A stretch of DNA of 64,000 nucleotides from Candidatus Pseudothioglobus singularis PS1. GTDB lineage: Bacteria > Pseudomonadota > Gammaproteobacteria > PS1 > Pseudothioglobaceae. The notes beneath the pieces were generated by a model. The model had not been told where the DNA came from. It did no database searches and worked only from the letters and a program-made list of their open reading frames with translations. The position numbers and the translations under genes are program-made. The stretch's first letter is position 1. Every line of letters starts with the position of its first letter. This document shows positions 40,806 to 50,164 of the stretch, piece after piece. Location: assembly GCF_001281385.1 (NCBI RefSeq), contig NZ_CP006911.1, forward strand, positions 558,001 to 622,000, given 5' to 3'.

Positions 40806-41376
40806 TATTACAGAAGAAGCAGAAGTCTATGTTGCAGATCTTTTTGAGCAGCAAGACGAAAAGGATTTGGGCTTAAAGGTGGATGTTGAAAAAGCTGGGA
40901 CACCAGTTGCAACAGTCACATTTAATTTTTGTATTAAAAGTGACCTCCCTGATAGTTATCAAGAGTTTCCATTTATTGGTTTTAGTGCCTTTATTGATGA
41001 ATCTAATAATCAATACTTGAGTGACTCCCATGTTGCTTTAAAGATTGATGGTACTAACAAAAAACTGACCATTACTGCTCCAAATGCTAAAGGAGAGGCG
41101 CCTAAAGATGATGCACCTCTAGAAGAGAAAGTCCTGTTTACCATTGTCACCGAGGTCAATCCTAGCCTTTCTTCTCATGGCGGGTTTGTAGATTTAGTTG
41201 AAATCACTAAAAAAAATGAAGTTGTCCTGAATTTTGGAGGCGGTTGCCAAGGCTGTAGCTCAGTCAATATGACGCTTAAAGATGGCGTCGAAAAACAGCT
41301 GAAAACATTGTACCCAGAAATATCTGCAGTCCTTGATGCGACAGACCACTCTTACAAAGAAAACGCTTACATGTAG
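40798..41376 (+). CDS. nfuA: Fe-S biogenesis protein NfuA
   Basis: Carries and delivers [4Fe-4S] clusters to apoproteins. The 192 residues have an N-terminal degenerate A-type domain (ITEEAEVYVADLFEQQ) and a C-terminal Nfu domain with CQGCSSVNMTLKDGV, whose two Cys bind the cluster. An AGGAG site before the inner ATG at 40798 decides against the ATG 18 bases upstream. The client proteins may include the many Fe-S enzymes in this window (IspG, NadA, RlmN, ThiC). Confidence 0.94.
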   Translation: MFSITEEAEVYVADLFEQQDEKDLGLKVDVEKAGTPVATVTFNFCIKSDLPDSYQEFPFIGFSAFIDESNNQYLSDSHVALKIDGTNKKLTITAPNAKGEAPKDDAPLEEKVLFTIVTEVNPSLSSHGGFVDLVEITKKNEVVLNFGGGCQGCSSVNMTLKDGVEKQLKTLYPEISAVLDATDHSYKENAYM

Positions 41377-41418
41377 TTTTTCAGTTTTCTTTTGTTGGAC
41401 TTTAAATTAAGGGAATGA

Positions 41419-42357
41419 ATGGAAAATATAAGGGTCTACTCCCATTCTGCATGCCTCTCTAAAGAGAACGGCGAAGGTCATCCTGAGAGAAAAGAGCGAC
41501 TTCAGTCGATAATGGACTCTATTCAAAGTCTTGATACAATCAACATTGACTTTAAAGAAGCGCCCCTAGCTAAGTATAAAGATGTCAATCGAGTCCATCC
41601 TCAGTCTTATCTTGATGAGATCTTTGAAATGATTCCAGATGATGGTCTTGTGGGCGTTGAGAAAGAGCCCTATGCCGATACGCTCTTGTGTCAGAATAGT
41701 AAAGAAGCAATATTAAGAGCCTGCGGGGCTGGCATTGGCGCTTCAATAGATCTCATGAGTGGAAATTTTAAAAGGCTCTTTTGCGCCATTCGTCCACCAG
41801 GACACCATGCAGAAACTACAAGAGTCAATGGCTTTTGCTTTATTAATAATGCAGCTGTTGCAGCTCGCTATTTGCAGTCTCAATTCGATATCAATAGGGT
41901 TGCTATCATTGACTTTGATGTTCATCATGGCAATGGTACTCAAGAGATTTTCTATAATGATGAGTCTGTACTCTATGGTTCAATTCATCAGTATCCCCTC
42001 TTCCCGGGGACAGGCATGGAATCTGAAAAAGGGGTTGGGAATATCTTTAATGCACCCATTGATTCTGGAACTACAAGTGAAGATTTTCTTAAAATTTTTA
42101 ATGAAAAAATTTTAAAAAATGTAGATAAATTCAAGCCTGAGGTGATTTTAATCTCAGCAGGTTTTGATGCGCACAAGAGAGACCCTTTGGCAGCGATTAA
42201 TTTAGATTCTGAAGATTATTTTCTGTTGACTCAGGCAATTGTTGAGATAGCCGATCGACATTGCAGTGGAAGAGTCATTTCTTTTTTAGAGGGCGGCTAT
42301 GATCTTTTAGCCCTCTCAGAATCAATTGAAGCCCATTTTAAGGGGTTAAGTCTTTAA
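41419..42357 (+). CDS. histone deacetylase-like (class II/AcuC-type) amidohydrolase
   Basis: A 312-residue zinc hydrolase of the histone-deacetylase superfamily. The active-site parts are IRPPGHHAE (two His of the charge relay), FCFINNAAVAARYLQ, IDFDVHHGNGTQEIF (zinc-binding Asp and His) and SAGFDAHKRDPLA. In bacteria such enzymes remove acyl groups from polyamines, acetoin-pathway proteins or other small amides. The substrate here is unknown. It is 42 bases after nfuA and 3 bases before thiL, so it is probably cotranscribed. Confidence 0.88.
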   Translation: MENIRVYSHSACLSKENGEGHPERKERLQSIMDSIQSLDTINIDFKEAPLAKYKDVNRVHPQSYLDEIFEMIPDDGLVGVEKEPYADTLLCQNSKEAILRACGAGIGASIDLMSGNFKRLFCAIRPPGHHAETTRVNGFCFINNAAVAARYLQSQFDINRVAIIDFDVHHGNGTQEIFYNDESVLYGSIHQYPLFPGTGMESEKGVGNIFNAPIDSGTTSEDFLKIFNEKILKNVDKFKPEVILISAGFDAHKRDPLAAINLDSEDYFLLTQAIVEIADRHCSGRVISFLEGGYDLLALSESIEAHFKGLSL

Positions 42358-42360
42358 AAG

Positions 42361-43293
42361 ATGATGAACGAGTTCGAGTTAATTAATCATTACTTTAATT
42401 GGCCATTAAGTGATCCTAGTATTGAGTTAGGGGTTGGAGATGACGCAGCACTTTTTGAAATTGATGCTGATTGCCAGCTTGTAACCTCTACCGACACTCT
42501 CTCAGAAGGTGTTCACTTCTTTAAGGACGCACTTCCTGGCGATATTGCCTATAAATCATTAGCAGTTAATCTCAGTGATATTGCAGCAATGGGAGCCAAG
42601 GCTAAATGCTTTACACTCTCCCTTACGCTTCCTAAACTGGATGAAATCTGGTTAAAAGAGTTTTCAGAATCCCTCAAGGAGGCATCCGAATTTTTTAAGG
42701 TTAGTTTGATCGGTGGAGATACGACGAAAGGCCCCTTAAATATTACGATTACGATTATGGGAGTCGTTAAAAAATCTAAGGCGATTAAAAGATCTGGCGC
42801 TAAAAATGGGGATGATATTTATGTCTCTGGTAATCTTGGTGATGCTGCCCTTTGTCTAAAAAAAATGAACGAGGGCATTAACCCAAACTCATCCGAACTC
42901 AATAAACTTAATCAACCAGCTCCAAGAGTTAAACTCGGTCCTGCCTTAATAAATATAGCAAGCTCATGTATTGATGTTTCAGATGGACTTGAGCAAGACT
43001 TAACTCACATCCTAAGGGCTTCAAAGGTCGGAGCAATCATAGACTCTCAGAACTTACCATTAAGCGATTCAGTTAAGGATTATCTAAAGACTAGCCAAGA
43101 CTTAGGTTTGCCATTATGTGGGGGCGATGATTATGAATTATGCTTTACATCTGATCAATCAAATCAAATGGAAATAAAAAAAATATCAGAGAGTCTTAAA
43201 ATTAGAATCACAAAGATAGGAGTCATTAATAACTCACAGACTCTAGAAATTAGAGGTTATGAAGGCTCAAGCGAGTCTTATCAACACTTCTAA
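42361..43293 (+). CDS. thiL: thiamine-monophosphate kinase
   Basis: Phosphorylates TMP to the coenzyme TPP. The 310 residues have the N-terminal FELINHYF, the metal-binding GVGDDAALFEI and STDTLSEGVHF, and the C-terminal LCGGDDYELCFT, all from the PurM-like family. Two adjacent ATG codons are possible starts. With thiC at 33.5 kb it suggests that TPP is made, but thiE, thiG and thiD lie outside the window. Confidence 0.95.
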   Translation: MMNEFELINHYFNWPLSDPSIELGVGDDAALFEIDADCQLVTSTDTLSEGVHFFKDALPGDIAYKSLAVNLSDIAAMGAKAKCFTLSLTLPKLDEIWLKEFSESLKEASEFFKVSLIGGDTTKGPLNITITIMGVVKKSKAIKRSGAKNGDDIYVSGNLGDAALCLKKMNEGINPNSSELNKLNQPAPRVKLGPALINIASSCIDVSDGLEQDLTHILRASKVGAIIDSQNLPLSDSVKDYLKTSQDLGLPLCGGDDYELCFTSDQSNQMEIKKISESLKIRITKIGVINNSQTLEIRGYEGSSESYQHF

Positions 43294-43310
43294 GGAGTAA
43301 AAACTAGAAT

Positions 43311-43724
43311 TTAGATTTCTTTTCTTTCTTCTACAGTCTTACAGTCTATACACTTATCGGCAGTAGGGCGAGCCTCTAGACGATTGAGAGCGATTTCAAT
43401 GCCACAAGTCTTGCAGTAACCATAATCACCCATATCGATTAAATGAAGTGTCTTATCAATCTTATTGATTAATTTTCTTTCACGATCTCTTGTTCTAAGC
43501 TCTAAAGCAAATTCCTCTTCAATTGTAGCCCTGTCATTAATATCTGCAACAGGCGCCGAATCTTCTTGAATGTGATTAATCGTTGATTCTGCCTCAAAAA
43601 CCAACTGCTCTCTCCAGACTTTAAGCTTAAGGATGAAATGCTTAAGTTGCCCAGCAGACATGAACTCTTCACCCTTTTTTGGAATGTAGGCAGGAATTTC
43701 GTCAAAGTTAGGTTCTGCAGTCAT
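43311..43724 (-). CDS. dksA: RNA polymerase-binding transcription factor DksA
   Basis: Works with ppGpp in the secondary channel of RNA polymerase. The 137-residue protein has two long coiled-coil helices (KLKVWREQLVFEAESTINHI, RERKLINKIDKTL) and the C-terminal zinc finger CGIEIALNRLEARPTADKCIDC with four Cys. At the coiled-coil tip VADINDRATIEEE keeps the acidic pair. It converges on thiL with 17 bases between stops. Confidence 0.96.
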   Translation of the reverse strand: MTAEPNFDEIPAYIPKKGEEFMSAGQLKHFILKLKVWREQLVFEAESTINHIQEDSAPVADINDRATIEEEFALELRTRDRERKLINKIDKTLHLIDMGDYGYCKTCGIEIALNRLEARPTADKCIDCKTVEERKEI

Positions 43725-43817
43725 TAGTGTTAGTTTTGTAAAAAAAAGTAGTTTTTACCAAAAATTGCCTAAAATAGCAATGATTTTTTTATTTTTGACC
43801 TAATTAAATTTACGACT

Positions 43818-44579
43818 ATGGCCTTGAAAGCAATTATATTTGATGTAGATGGAACTCTTGCTAATACAGAGCATGATGTTCATCTTAAAGCATTCAATGA
43901 GGCGTTCGATTTTTTTGAGTTAGACTGGTATTGGGATAGTGAGCTTTATGGTGAGCTTTTGAGTGTTAGTGGGGGGAAAGAAAGGCTTAGTCATTTCATA
44001 CAAAAATATAATCCAAAACTAACAAGCCCATTAACTAAAGATGATATAGCCAAGATACATAAAAAAAAGACCGACATTTTTATCAATAAAATAACTGATG
44101 GATATATTTCTTTAAGGGTTGGGGTTGAAAGACTCATTAATGATGCACTTGATAATCATTTAAGACTAGCAATTGCCACTACAACGTCTTATGAAAATGT
44201 TAAAGCAATTTTGGTTTCTGCTTTAGGCGAGGAAGCGCTCAATAACTTTGAAATTATTGCTGCTGGGGATATAGTGGATAAAAAAAAACCATCCCCAGAG
44301 ATTTATAATTATGTTCTAGAAAAGATGAATTTAAATGCGAATGAATGTATAGCCATTGAAGACTCTGAAATTGGTTTTAATTCATCATCTGCAGCAGGAC
44401 TTAGGACTCTAATAACTGTGAGCGAGTATACTATGACAAAAAACTTTGAAGGCGCACTAGTTGTTCTCGATCACTTAGGTGAAGAGAGCCAGCCTTTTTG
44501 GATAATTAATGGCCCACTTTCCAGTCATACGATGGTAAGTGTAGATTATATTAAGGAGCTCTATGAGTGCACTCGTTAA
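43818..44579 (+). CDS. HAD-superfamily phosphatase, CbbY-like
   Basis: A 253-residue HAD hydrolase with motif I FDVDGTLANTE, the CbbY-type cap (GGKERLSHFIQ), Thr motif II ATTTSYENV, Lys motif III in DKKKPSPEIYNYVLEKM, and AIEDSEIGFNSS as motif IV. CbbY enzymes act on sugar phosphates such as xylulose bisphosphate in Calvin-cycle organisms. The match to CbbY and not to other subfamilies is moderate. It overlaps ilvA by 17 bases. Confidence 0.8.
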   Translation: MALKAIIFDVDGTLANTEHDVHLKAFNEAFDFFELDWYWDSELYGELLSVSGGKERLSHFIQKYNPKLTSPLTKDDIAKIHKKKTDIFINKITDGYISLRVGVERLINDALDNHLRLAIATTTSYENVKAILVSALGEEALNNFEIIAAGDIVDKKKPSPEIYNYVLEKMNLNANECIAIEDSEIGFNSSSAAGLRTLITVSEYTMTKNFEGALVVLDHLGEESQPFWIINGPLSSHTMVSVDYIKELYECTR

Positions 44580-46056
44580 CCTGGCAGACAATAGTAACGT
44601 TTATGAGGTAGCAAAAGAATCGGCTTTATCGATTGCCCCTCAGCTAAGCAAAAGGTTTAATAATAATATCTATTTAAAGCGCGAAGATGATCAAGTGATC
44701 CACTCTTTTAAGTTGCGCGGTGCCTATCAAAAAATGAGCTCAATGAGTGAAGAGCAAAAAAGCAAAGGCGTTATTGCTTCTTCAGCTGGCAACCATGCTC
44801 AAGGTGTTGCCCTTGGCGCCAGTAAATTAAATATAAAGGCTATTATCGTTATGCCTACTAGCACTCCTAAAATTAAGGTTCAGGCGGTCGAGCAATTGGG
44901 AGCTGAAGTCATACTCCATGGCGATGTTTATGATGACGCATTTCACCATGCACAGAAGCTAGTAGATGAGCATGATCTTTGCTTTATCAGTCCTTATGAT
45001 GACTTTGAGGTAATAGCCGGTCAAGCCACTGTAGCCAAAGAAATACTATCTCAACTTGATAAAATAGACTACGTGTTTTCCCCAGTTGGAGGCGGAGGAC
45101 TTATATCTGGAATGGCAAGCTACATAAAGCATTACGCTCCGCACATTAAAGTTATTGGAGTGGAGCCAACAGACTCTCCTACCCTTTTTAAAGCATTAGA
45201 GGCGAATGAAAGAGTCATACTTGATGATGTAGGGCGGTTTGCTGACGGCGTGGCAGTGAAACAAATTGGTGAACTTCCTTTCGAAATTGCTAAAGAGTCA
45301 GTTGATGACGTCATTCTGGTGAGTAATGATGAAATGTGCGCAGCTATAAAAGATATTTATGAAGATTTGCGTTCTGTTTCTGAGCCTGCTGGAGCCCTTT
45401 CAACAGCTGGAGTTAAAAAATATATCTTAGAAAATAATTTAAAAAATAAAAATATTGTGTCTGTCGTGTCAGGCTCTAATGTCAACTTTGACAGATTAAG
45501 GTATATTGCAGAGCGAGCTGATCTGGGCGAGCTTAATGAGGCTATTGTTGCTGTTACAATTCCTGAAGAGCCAGGCAGCTTCCTTAAATTTTGTGAAATG
45601 CTTGATAACTCCTCTATCACAGAGTTTAATTACCGGTACTCAGCTAAAAAAGATGCACACATTTTTGTTGGCATTAAGCTGAGTAAAGGGGAGGGTGAAA
45701 AACAGGCTTTAATTTCAAGATTGTCTAAATCCTTTGAGGTTATTGATATGAGTGATAATTCAATGGCAAAAACGCATATCAGATACATGGTTGGCGGCCA
45801 TGCAAATGCTGAGAATGAAGTCATCTACAGATTTGAGTTCCCTGAGAGACCAGGAGCGCTTTTGAATTTTCTTAAAAAAGTGAAAACAAAATGGAACATA
45901 TCGCTCTTTCATTACCGTAACCATGGCGCAGATTTTGGTCGAGTACTAATTGGCCTTCAGGTTGATGATGTTGCTGACCTTGAGGCTAGGTTTGATGAAA
46001 TTGGATACTATTACCAAAACGAAACTGACAACAAAGCTTATCAGTACTTCCTTTAA
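44563..46056 (+). CDS. ilvA: threonine ammonia-lyase, biosynthetic
   Basis: Makes 2-oxobutanoate for isoleucine. The 497-residue PLP enzyme has the Lys in IHSFKLRGAYQKM, the phosphate loop GGGGLISG, and two C-terminal ACT-type domains (AIVAVTIPEEPGSFLKF and VIYRFEFPERPGALLNFL) that sense isoleucine and valine. This is the feedback-regulated form. An AAGGAG site lies 5 bases before the start, inside the preceding gene. Confidence 0.96.
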   Translation: MSALVNLADNSNVYEVAKESALSIAPQLSKRFNNNIYLKREDDQVIHSFKLRGAYQKMSSMSEEQKSKGVIASSAGNHAQGVALGASKLNIKAIIVMPTSTPKIKVQAVEQLGAEVILHGDVYDDAFHHAQKLVDEHDLCFISPYDDFEVIAGQATVAKEILSQLDKIDYVFSPVGGGGLISGMASYIKHYAPHIKVIGVEPTDSPTLFKALEANERVILDDVGRFADGVAVKQIGELPFEIAKESVDDVILVSNDEMCAAIKDIYEDLRSVSEPAGALSTAGVKKYILENNLKNKNIVSVVSGSNVNFDRLRYIAERADLGELNEAIVAVTIPEEPGSFLKFCEMLDNSSITEFNYRYSAKKDAHIFVGIKLSKGEGEKQALISRLSKSFEVIDMSDNSMAKTHIRYMVGGHANAENEVIYRFEFPERPGALLNFLKKVKTKWNISLFHYRNHGADFGRVLIGLQVDDVADLEARFDEIGYYYQNETDNKAYQYFL

Positions 46057-46516
46057 TCAGCTACTTGAGACAGATATTGAATCTGTCCTCTTGATTGAGA
46101 GGCAGAGTTCAAACAATCCGTGGACTCAAACACAGTTACTTGAAAGTATTAAAAATCCAGTCAATCTAAATTATTCATTAATTTATAAGTCAGAAATTAT
46201 TGGATATTTGATAGCAATGCCAGTCATTGAAAGTGCCGACATTCTAAATATAGCAATTAATTCAAGTTATCAAAGAAAGGGTTTTGGAAAAGCATTAATA
46301 GAGCACTTGGTTCAAGCTCTTAACAAGAGGGGAGTGAATGAAGCTTTGTTGGAGGTAAGGCAGAGTAATTTTTCTGCAATTAAATTTTATCTAGCTTTGG
46401 GTTTTAAAGAGATATCAGTTCGAAAAAATTACTATACGAAAAACTCAAATGACCCTTCAGTGAAAGAAGACGGTATAATAATGCGTCTAGAAATCTCAAC
46501 AACTAACAAGACATAA
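45995..46516 (+). CDS. rimI: ribosomal protein S18 alanine N-acetyltransferase RimI-like
   Basis: A GNAT acetyltransferase of about 173 residues. It has [40 protein letters not shown] (acetyl-CoA loop QRKGFG) and [20 protein letters not shown], then RKNYY near the end, which mark RimI. RimI acetylates the N-terminus of ribosomal protein S18. The start is uncertain because its N-terminus lies inside the ilvA end: the ATG at 45995 has an AGG a few bases upstream, a later non-ATG codon near 46025 is possible, and the frame is open back to 45950. It shares one base with icd. Confidence 0.85.
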   Translation: MKLDTITKTKLTTKLISTSFNQLLETDIESVLLIERQSSNNPWTQTQLLESIKNPVNLNYSLIYKSEIIGYLIAMPVIESADILNIAINSSYQRKGFGKALIEHLVQALNKRGVNEALLEVRQSNFSAIKFYLALGFKEISVRKNYYTKNSNDPSVKEDGIIMRLEISTTNKT

Positions 46517-47775
46517 TGACCTATAAAAATATTACAGTGCCAACTACTGGTGAGTCAATCTCAATTAAAAATAATGCGCTAAATGTACCTCATAAACCAA
46601 TCATTACTTATATAGAGGGGGATGGTATTGGTGCTGATATTACACCAGTGATGCTAGATGTGGTCAATACCGCAGTTCAAAAAGCATATGGTGGTGAGAG
46701 AGAGATACAATGGATGGAAATTTTTGCAGGCGAAAAGGCAGATAGTATTTATGGTGAGTACTTGCCGGAGGAAACTGTAGACGCAATCAAGAAATTTTCG
46801 GTCTCAATTAAAGGCCCACTAACTACTCCTGTAGGTGGAGGAATGAGGTCACTTAATGTTGCCATTAGGCAAATTTTAGATCTTTACATATGCCAAAGAC
46901 CTGTTCAGTACTTTGAAGGCACTCCTTCGCCAGTTAGGCATCCTGAAAAAGTGGATATGGTCATTTTTAGAGAAAACTCTGAGGATATTTATGCAGGTAT
47001 TGAGTTTCCTAAAGGTTCAGCCGAAGTGAAAAAGGTCATTGAGTTTCTTCAACAAGAAATGGGCGCAACTAAGATTAGGTTTCCAGAAACATCAGGTATT
47101 GGTATTAAGCCGGTTTCAACTGAAGGCACCTCAAGACTTGTCAGGGCAGCTATTCAATATGCAATAGATAATGATAAGCCATCAGTAACAATTGTTCACA
47201 AGGGCAATATTATGAAGTTTACTGAGGGGTTATTTAGAGATACCGCATATCAACTTGCTAAAGATGAATTTGGCGCAAAAGAGATTGATGGAGGTCCATG
47301 GTGCAGCTTTAAAAATCCAAATAATGGAAATGAAATCATTATAAATGACACAATTGCAGATGCCTTTCTTCAGCAGATACTCCTGCGTCCATCAGAGTAC
47401 TCAGTCATTGCGACTTTAAATCTTAATGGTGACTATATTTCTGATGCCTTGGCAGCACAAGTAGGCGGCATTGGTATTGCGCCAGGAGCCAATCTTTCAG
47501 ATACTATTGGAGTATTTGAAGCGACTCATGGAACAGCGCCAGGCTATGCAGGAAAAGATATGGTCAACCCATCATCTTTAATTCTTTCTGCTGAGATGAT
47601 GCTTAGACATATGGGATGGACTGAGGCAGCTGATTTAATTGTTAACTCAATGTCAAATACAATACAAAAAGGTACCGTTACTTATGACCTTGAAAGATTA
47701 ATTGAGGGCGCTACTTTACTCTCATGTTCTGAGTTTGGAAAGGCACTTGAGGACTCAATAAAGCAAGCAAGCTAA
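46516..47775 (+). CDS. icd: NADP-dependent isocitrate dehydrogenase
   Basis: TCA-cycle decarboxylation of isocitrate. The 419-residue enzyme matches the E. coli type: [16 protein letters not shown], the substrate loop [17 protein letters not shown] with the Ser that is phosphorylated by AceK in enterics, [13 protein letters not shown], and [18 protein letters not shown] for NADP specificity. No aceK, aceA or aceB was seen in this window. The start codon overlaps the rimI stop by one base. Confidence 0.97.
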   Translation: MTYKNITVPTTGESISIKNNALNVPHKPIITYIEGDGIGADITPVMLDVVNTAVQKAYGGEREIQWMEIFAGEKADSIYGEYLPEETVDAIKKFSVSIKGPLTTPVGGGMRSLNVAIRQILDLYICQRPVQYFEGTPSPVRHPEKVDMVIFRENSEDIYAGIEFPKGSAEVKKVIEFLQQEMGATKIRFPETSGIGIKPVSTEGTSRLVRAAIQYAIDNDKPSVTIVHKGNIMKFTEGLFRDTAYQLAKDEFGAKEIDGGPWCSFKNPNNGNEIIINDTIADAFLQQILLRPSEYSVIATLNLNGDYISDALAAQVGGIGIAPGANLSDTIGVFEATHGTAPGYAGKDMVNPSSLILSAEMMLRHMGWTEAADLIVNSMSNTIQKGTVTYDLERLIEGATLLSCSEFGKALEDSIKQAS

Positions 47776-47813
47776 ATAATCACCAATAAACGATTATAAA
47801 AGCTAAGATTTGA

Positions 47814-47842
47814 TTGACTCAAAATTCATAGCTCGTTATAAT
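47814..47842 (+). promoter_or_regulatory. sigma-70 promoter of tRNA-Asn
   Basis: TTGACT (47814-47819) and TATAAT (47837-47842) with exactly 17 bases between them. The mature tRNA begins 11 bases after the -10 box. This is near the ideal sigma-70 promoter. Confidence 0.92.
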
Positions 47843-47852
47843 CTCTCGCTAT

Positions 47853-47928
47853 TCCCTGATAGCTCAGTTGGTAGAGCAACGGACTGTTAATCCGTTTGTC
47901 CCTGGTTCGAGCCCAGGTCAGGGAGCCA
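47853..47928 (+). tRNA. tRNA-Asn (GTT)
   Basis: A complete 76-base tRNA. Acceptor TCCCTGA pairs with TCAGGGA, the discriminator is G, and CCA is encoded. The anticodon stem-loop ACGGA-CTGTTAA-TCCGT gives GTT. It has its own promoter and terminator, so it is a one-gene unit. Confidence 0.98.
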
Positions 47929-47940
47929 AATTTAATATCA

Positions 47941-47964
47941 AAGACATCTTCGGATGTCTTTTTT
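47941..47964 (+). terminator. Rho-independent terminator of tRNA-Asn
   Basis: AAGACATC and GATGTCTT form an eight-base perfect stem around a stable TTCG tetraloop, followed by TTTT. It begins 12 bases after the CCA. The next gene starts 22 bases later. Confidence 0.95.
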
Positions 47965-47985
47965 GTTTCTATAATCAATTTCAAA

Positions 47986-48507
47986 ATGATTACTTATCAA
48001 AAACTTGCCAAGATAGCCTCTAAATTCATATCCAAATCAAAGGTTATGAAATATGGCTTTAACTTATCTCCAATGTATAGAAGGACCTCTGCAAAAGTTC
48101 TCTACATTTCTGAGGATTTTTCTGAGATAAAAATAAAACTACCCTATAGTTACAAAAATGCAAACTACGTCAATACCATATTTGGCGGTAGTATGTTTTC
48201 TGCGGTAGATCCATTTCCAATGACTCAGTTGATGAACTTAATTGGCGATGATTATGTAGTTTGGGATAAAGCTGCTGAAATTCTATTTAGAAGGCCGGCA
48301 AGGGAGGATCTTTATGCAGAATTTACATATACTTTAGAAGAGCTGAATGAGATTAAGAAGAAGGCAACAGAGAATAATGAATTTGAAATCGTTAAGAAGA
48401 CCAAGTTAACAAATAAAGATAAAAGTATTGTTTTTTGTGAGGTTCGAAAAACAGTTTATATTGCCAACAAAACATTCTTCAAAAATAAGCGTAAAAAAAC
48501 TAATTAA
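47986..48507 (+). CDS. DUF4442 hotdog-fold (thioesterase-like) protein
   Basis: A 173-residue protein with the DUF4442 pattern: NLSPMYRRTSAKVLYISEDF, NTIFGGSMFSAVDPFPMTQL and DKAAEILFRRPAREDLYAEF. The family has the hotdog fold of acyl-CoA thioesterases; no member activity is sure. The frame is open 30 codons further upstream, but that would run through the tRNA-Asn terminator, so the start at 47986 is preferred. Its basic C-terminus ends four bases inside the converging gene. Confidence 0.8.
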   Translation: MITYQKLAKIASKFISKSKVMKYGFNLSPMYRRTSAKVLYISEDFSEIKIKLPYSYKNANYVNTIFGGSMFSAVDPFPMTQLMNLIGDDYVVWDKAAEILFRRPAREDLYAEFTYTLEELNEIKKKATENNEFEIVKKTKLTNKDKSIVFCEVRKTVYIANKTFFKNKRKKTN

Positions 48508-49349
48508 TCAGTAATCGTTAGGACTATAGGCTGGTGATCTGAAGCATCAGTTTCTTCATTGACTATGAAGTTTCCAATATTATTTTTAAGGTTGTCACTT
48601 ACAAATGCAAAGTCTCTGCAATGAGGGCCTTCTGACCATTGTTTTTTGTCAAAAATTCCACAGGTAGGCGCATGCTTTAAATTTGAATTTAGATGCGTCC
48701 AAGAGTCAATTAGAGGCTTATCACTGTAACTTGAGATAAGACCATACTCCTTAGAGCTTGATTCAAAGTTAAAGTCTCCACAAATGACAACTTTATTTGA
48801 ACGTTCAAGTTTAGCATATGGACTATCTTCTTGGATGGTTGCAGGGTTAATTGACAAATTATCAATATCATCTTTAATGGATAAAATTCGCTTAAATTGT
48901 TCATAACGTTGATTTTGAGAACCGTACTCTAAGTGAGTTGTAATAACGCACAAAGGAAAGGAGGGTGTTTGGACAGTAACTTCTGAAGCTTGTCTAGGCA
49001 TATGTCTGAAACTACTATTTGTCGGTTGTGGAAGTATGTGATTAAAAGAAGATAAGACAGGTAGTTTTGAAAGTATGATATTGCCAAACTGCTCTCTTTG
49101 GCCCTCTCCATCCCTTAAAACATCGTACGCTGAACCATAAAAAGCTTTATAGTCTAAAAATAAATTTGATAATTGTTTTAATTGATCAGGCTTTGTATTG
49201 TCTTTAAGGATTGAATTACGAGAGACTTCCTGAAGACAAATAACATCGGGAGTAGCCATACTAAAAATAGTATCAGCAATTCTATTTAAAGAAATTTTCC
49301 CATCAACACCTTCTCCATTCTGGATATTCCAGCTTAGGATTTGAATCAT
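48504..49349 (-). CDS. endonuclease/exonuclease/phosphatase-fold hydrolase in the G3P-uptake operon
   Basis: A 281-residue EEP-family phosphodiesterase. The motifs are LSWNIQNGEG, VICLQEVSRNS (metal Glu), THLEYGSQNQRYEQ, CGDFNFESSS and SDHQPIVLT (catalytic His). No signal peptide, so it is cytoplasmic. It overlaps the ugpE-like gene by four bases and takes the place that ugpQ, the glycerophosphodiesterase, holds in E. coli ugpBAECQ. It may therefore split imported glycerophosphodiesters to G3P; this role is inferred from position only. Confidence 0.75.
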   Translation of the reverse strand: MIQILSWNIQNGEGVDGKISLNRIADTIFSMATPDVICLQEVSRNSILKDNTKPDQLKQLSNLFLDYKAFYGSAYDVLRDGEGQREQFGNIILSKLPVLSSFNHILPQPTNSSFRHMPRQASEVTVQTPSFPLCVITTHLEYGSQNQRYEQFKRILSIKDDIDNLSINPATIQEDSPYAKLERSNKVVICGDFNFESSSKEYGLISSYSDKPLIDSWTHLNSNLKHAPTCGIFDKKQWSEGPHCRDFAFVSDNLKNNIGNFIVNEETDASDHQPIVLTITD

Positions 49350-50164
49350 TTAATTCCAGCCTGCATGAATGATTGGACAAACTGTTTTTGAAATATGAGG
49401 AAAGCAATCAAAAGGGGCGCTACTGAAATTAATGTTGCAGCAGACATAACTGACCAATCAACACCCGTCTCAGGCGCAGCAAAAATACCTAAACCAACTG
49501 TCAGTGGCCTAGTTTCAACTGAGTTAGAAATAATGAGTGGCCATAAAAAGTTATTCCAATGGTGGCTGACAGAAACTAAAGAAAATGCAATAAAAGTAGG
49601 CGTCGCCAAAGGAACATAGACCTTCCATAAAATTCCCATTGTACTACAACCCTCTAATTGAGCTGCATCTTCTAATTCTTTTGGAATTGATTTAAATGTT
49701 TGGCGTAATAAAAAGATACAAAATGCGCTAGCAACATAAGGCAATCCCATACCAGTTATTGTATCAATTAAGCCTAGTTTAGAAAGTGTTACATAGTTTT
49801 GTACAATCAATATTTCTGGAGTAATCATTAACTGAACCAACACTAAGGCAAATGCAACATTTGCACCAGTAAATTTAAAACGAACAAATGCATAGGCCGC
49901 CAGAGTAGAAATTAATAGCTGCAATGGCAGTATAAAGGAAACAAGTAGGAATGTATTCAAGCCATATCGCATAAAAGGAGCCTGACTCCATGCCTCACGA
50001 AAGTTATCTAGTGTAAGCGGCGCTAGAATATCAAAATGAATAGCATCACTACTGTAATGAAACGCAGCCCAAAAAGCATACAGCAGTGGGAGTACCCAAA
50101 ATGCTGCAAGTATATATGCACCCATTAGTTCTATATTAGATGAAATTCTTTTGCTATATGTCAT
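49346..50164 (-). CDS. ugpE: Ugp-type ABC transporter permease (UgpE-like)
   Basis: A 272-residue permease of the carbohydrate-uptake-1 family (MalG type). Six helices are visible, with the first near residues 13-33 and the EAA loop EDAAQLEGCSTMGILWKVYVPL contacting the ATPase. It overlaps the ugpA-like gene by four bases. UgpE of E. coli is part of the importer for sn-glycerol-3-phosphate and glycerophosphodiesters. The sugar-type family alone would not fix the substrate; the neighbouring glpD and GlpR-type genes do. Confidence 0.85.
   Translation of the reverse strand: MTYSKRISSNIELMGAYILAAFWVLPLLYAFWAAFHYSSDAIHFDILAPLTLDNFREAWSQAPFMRYGLNTFLLVSFILPLQLLISTLAAYAFVRFKFTGANVAFALVLVQLMITPEILIVQNYVTLSKLGLIDTITGMGLPYVASAFCIFLLRQTFKSIPKELEDAAQLEGCSTMGILWKVYVPLATPTFIAFSLVSVSHHWNNFLWPLIISNSVETRPLTVGLGIFAAPETGVDWSVMSAATLISVAPLLIAFLIFQKQFVQSFMQAGIK

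Noticed and set aside
46025-46516. Shorter rimI starting at a CTG close to the ilvA stop
   Set aside because: It would match the length of E. coli RimI better, but CTG starts are rare and the ATG at 45995 has a possible ribosome site, so the longer form is listed with a note.
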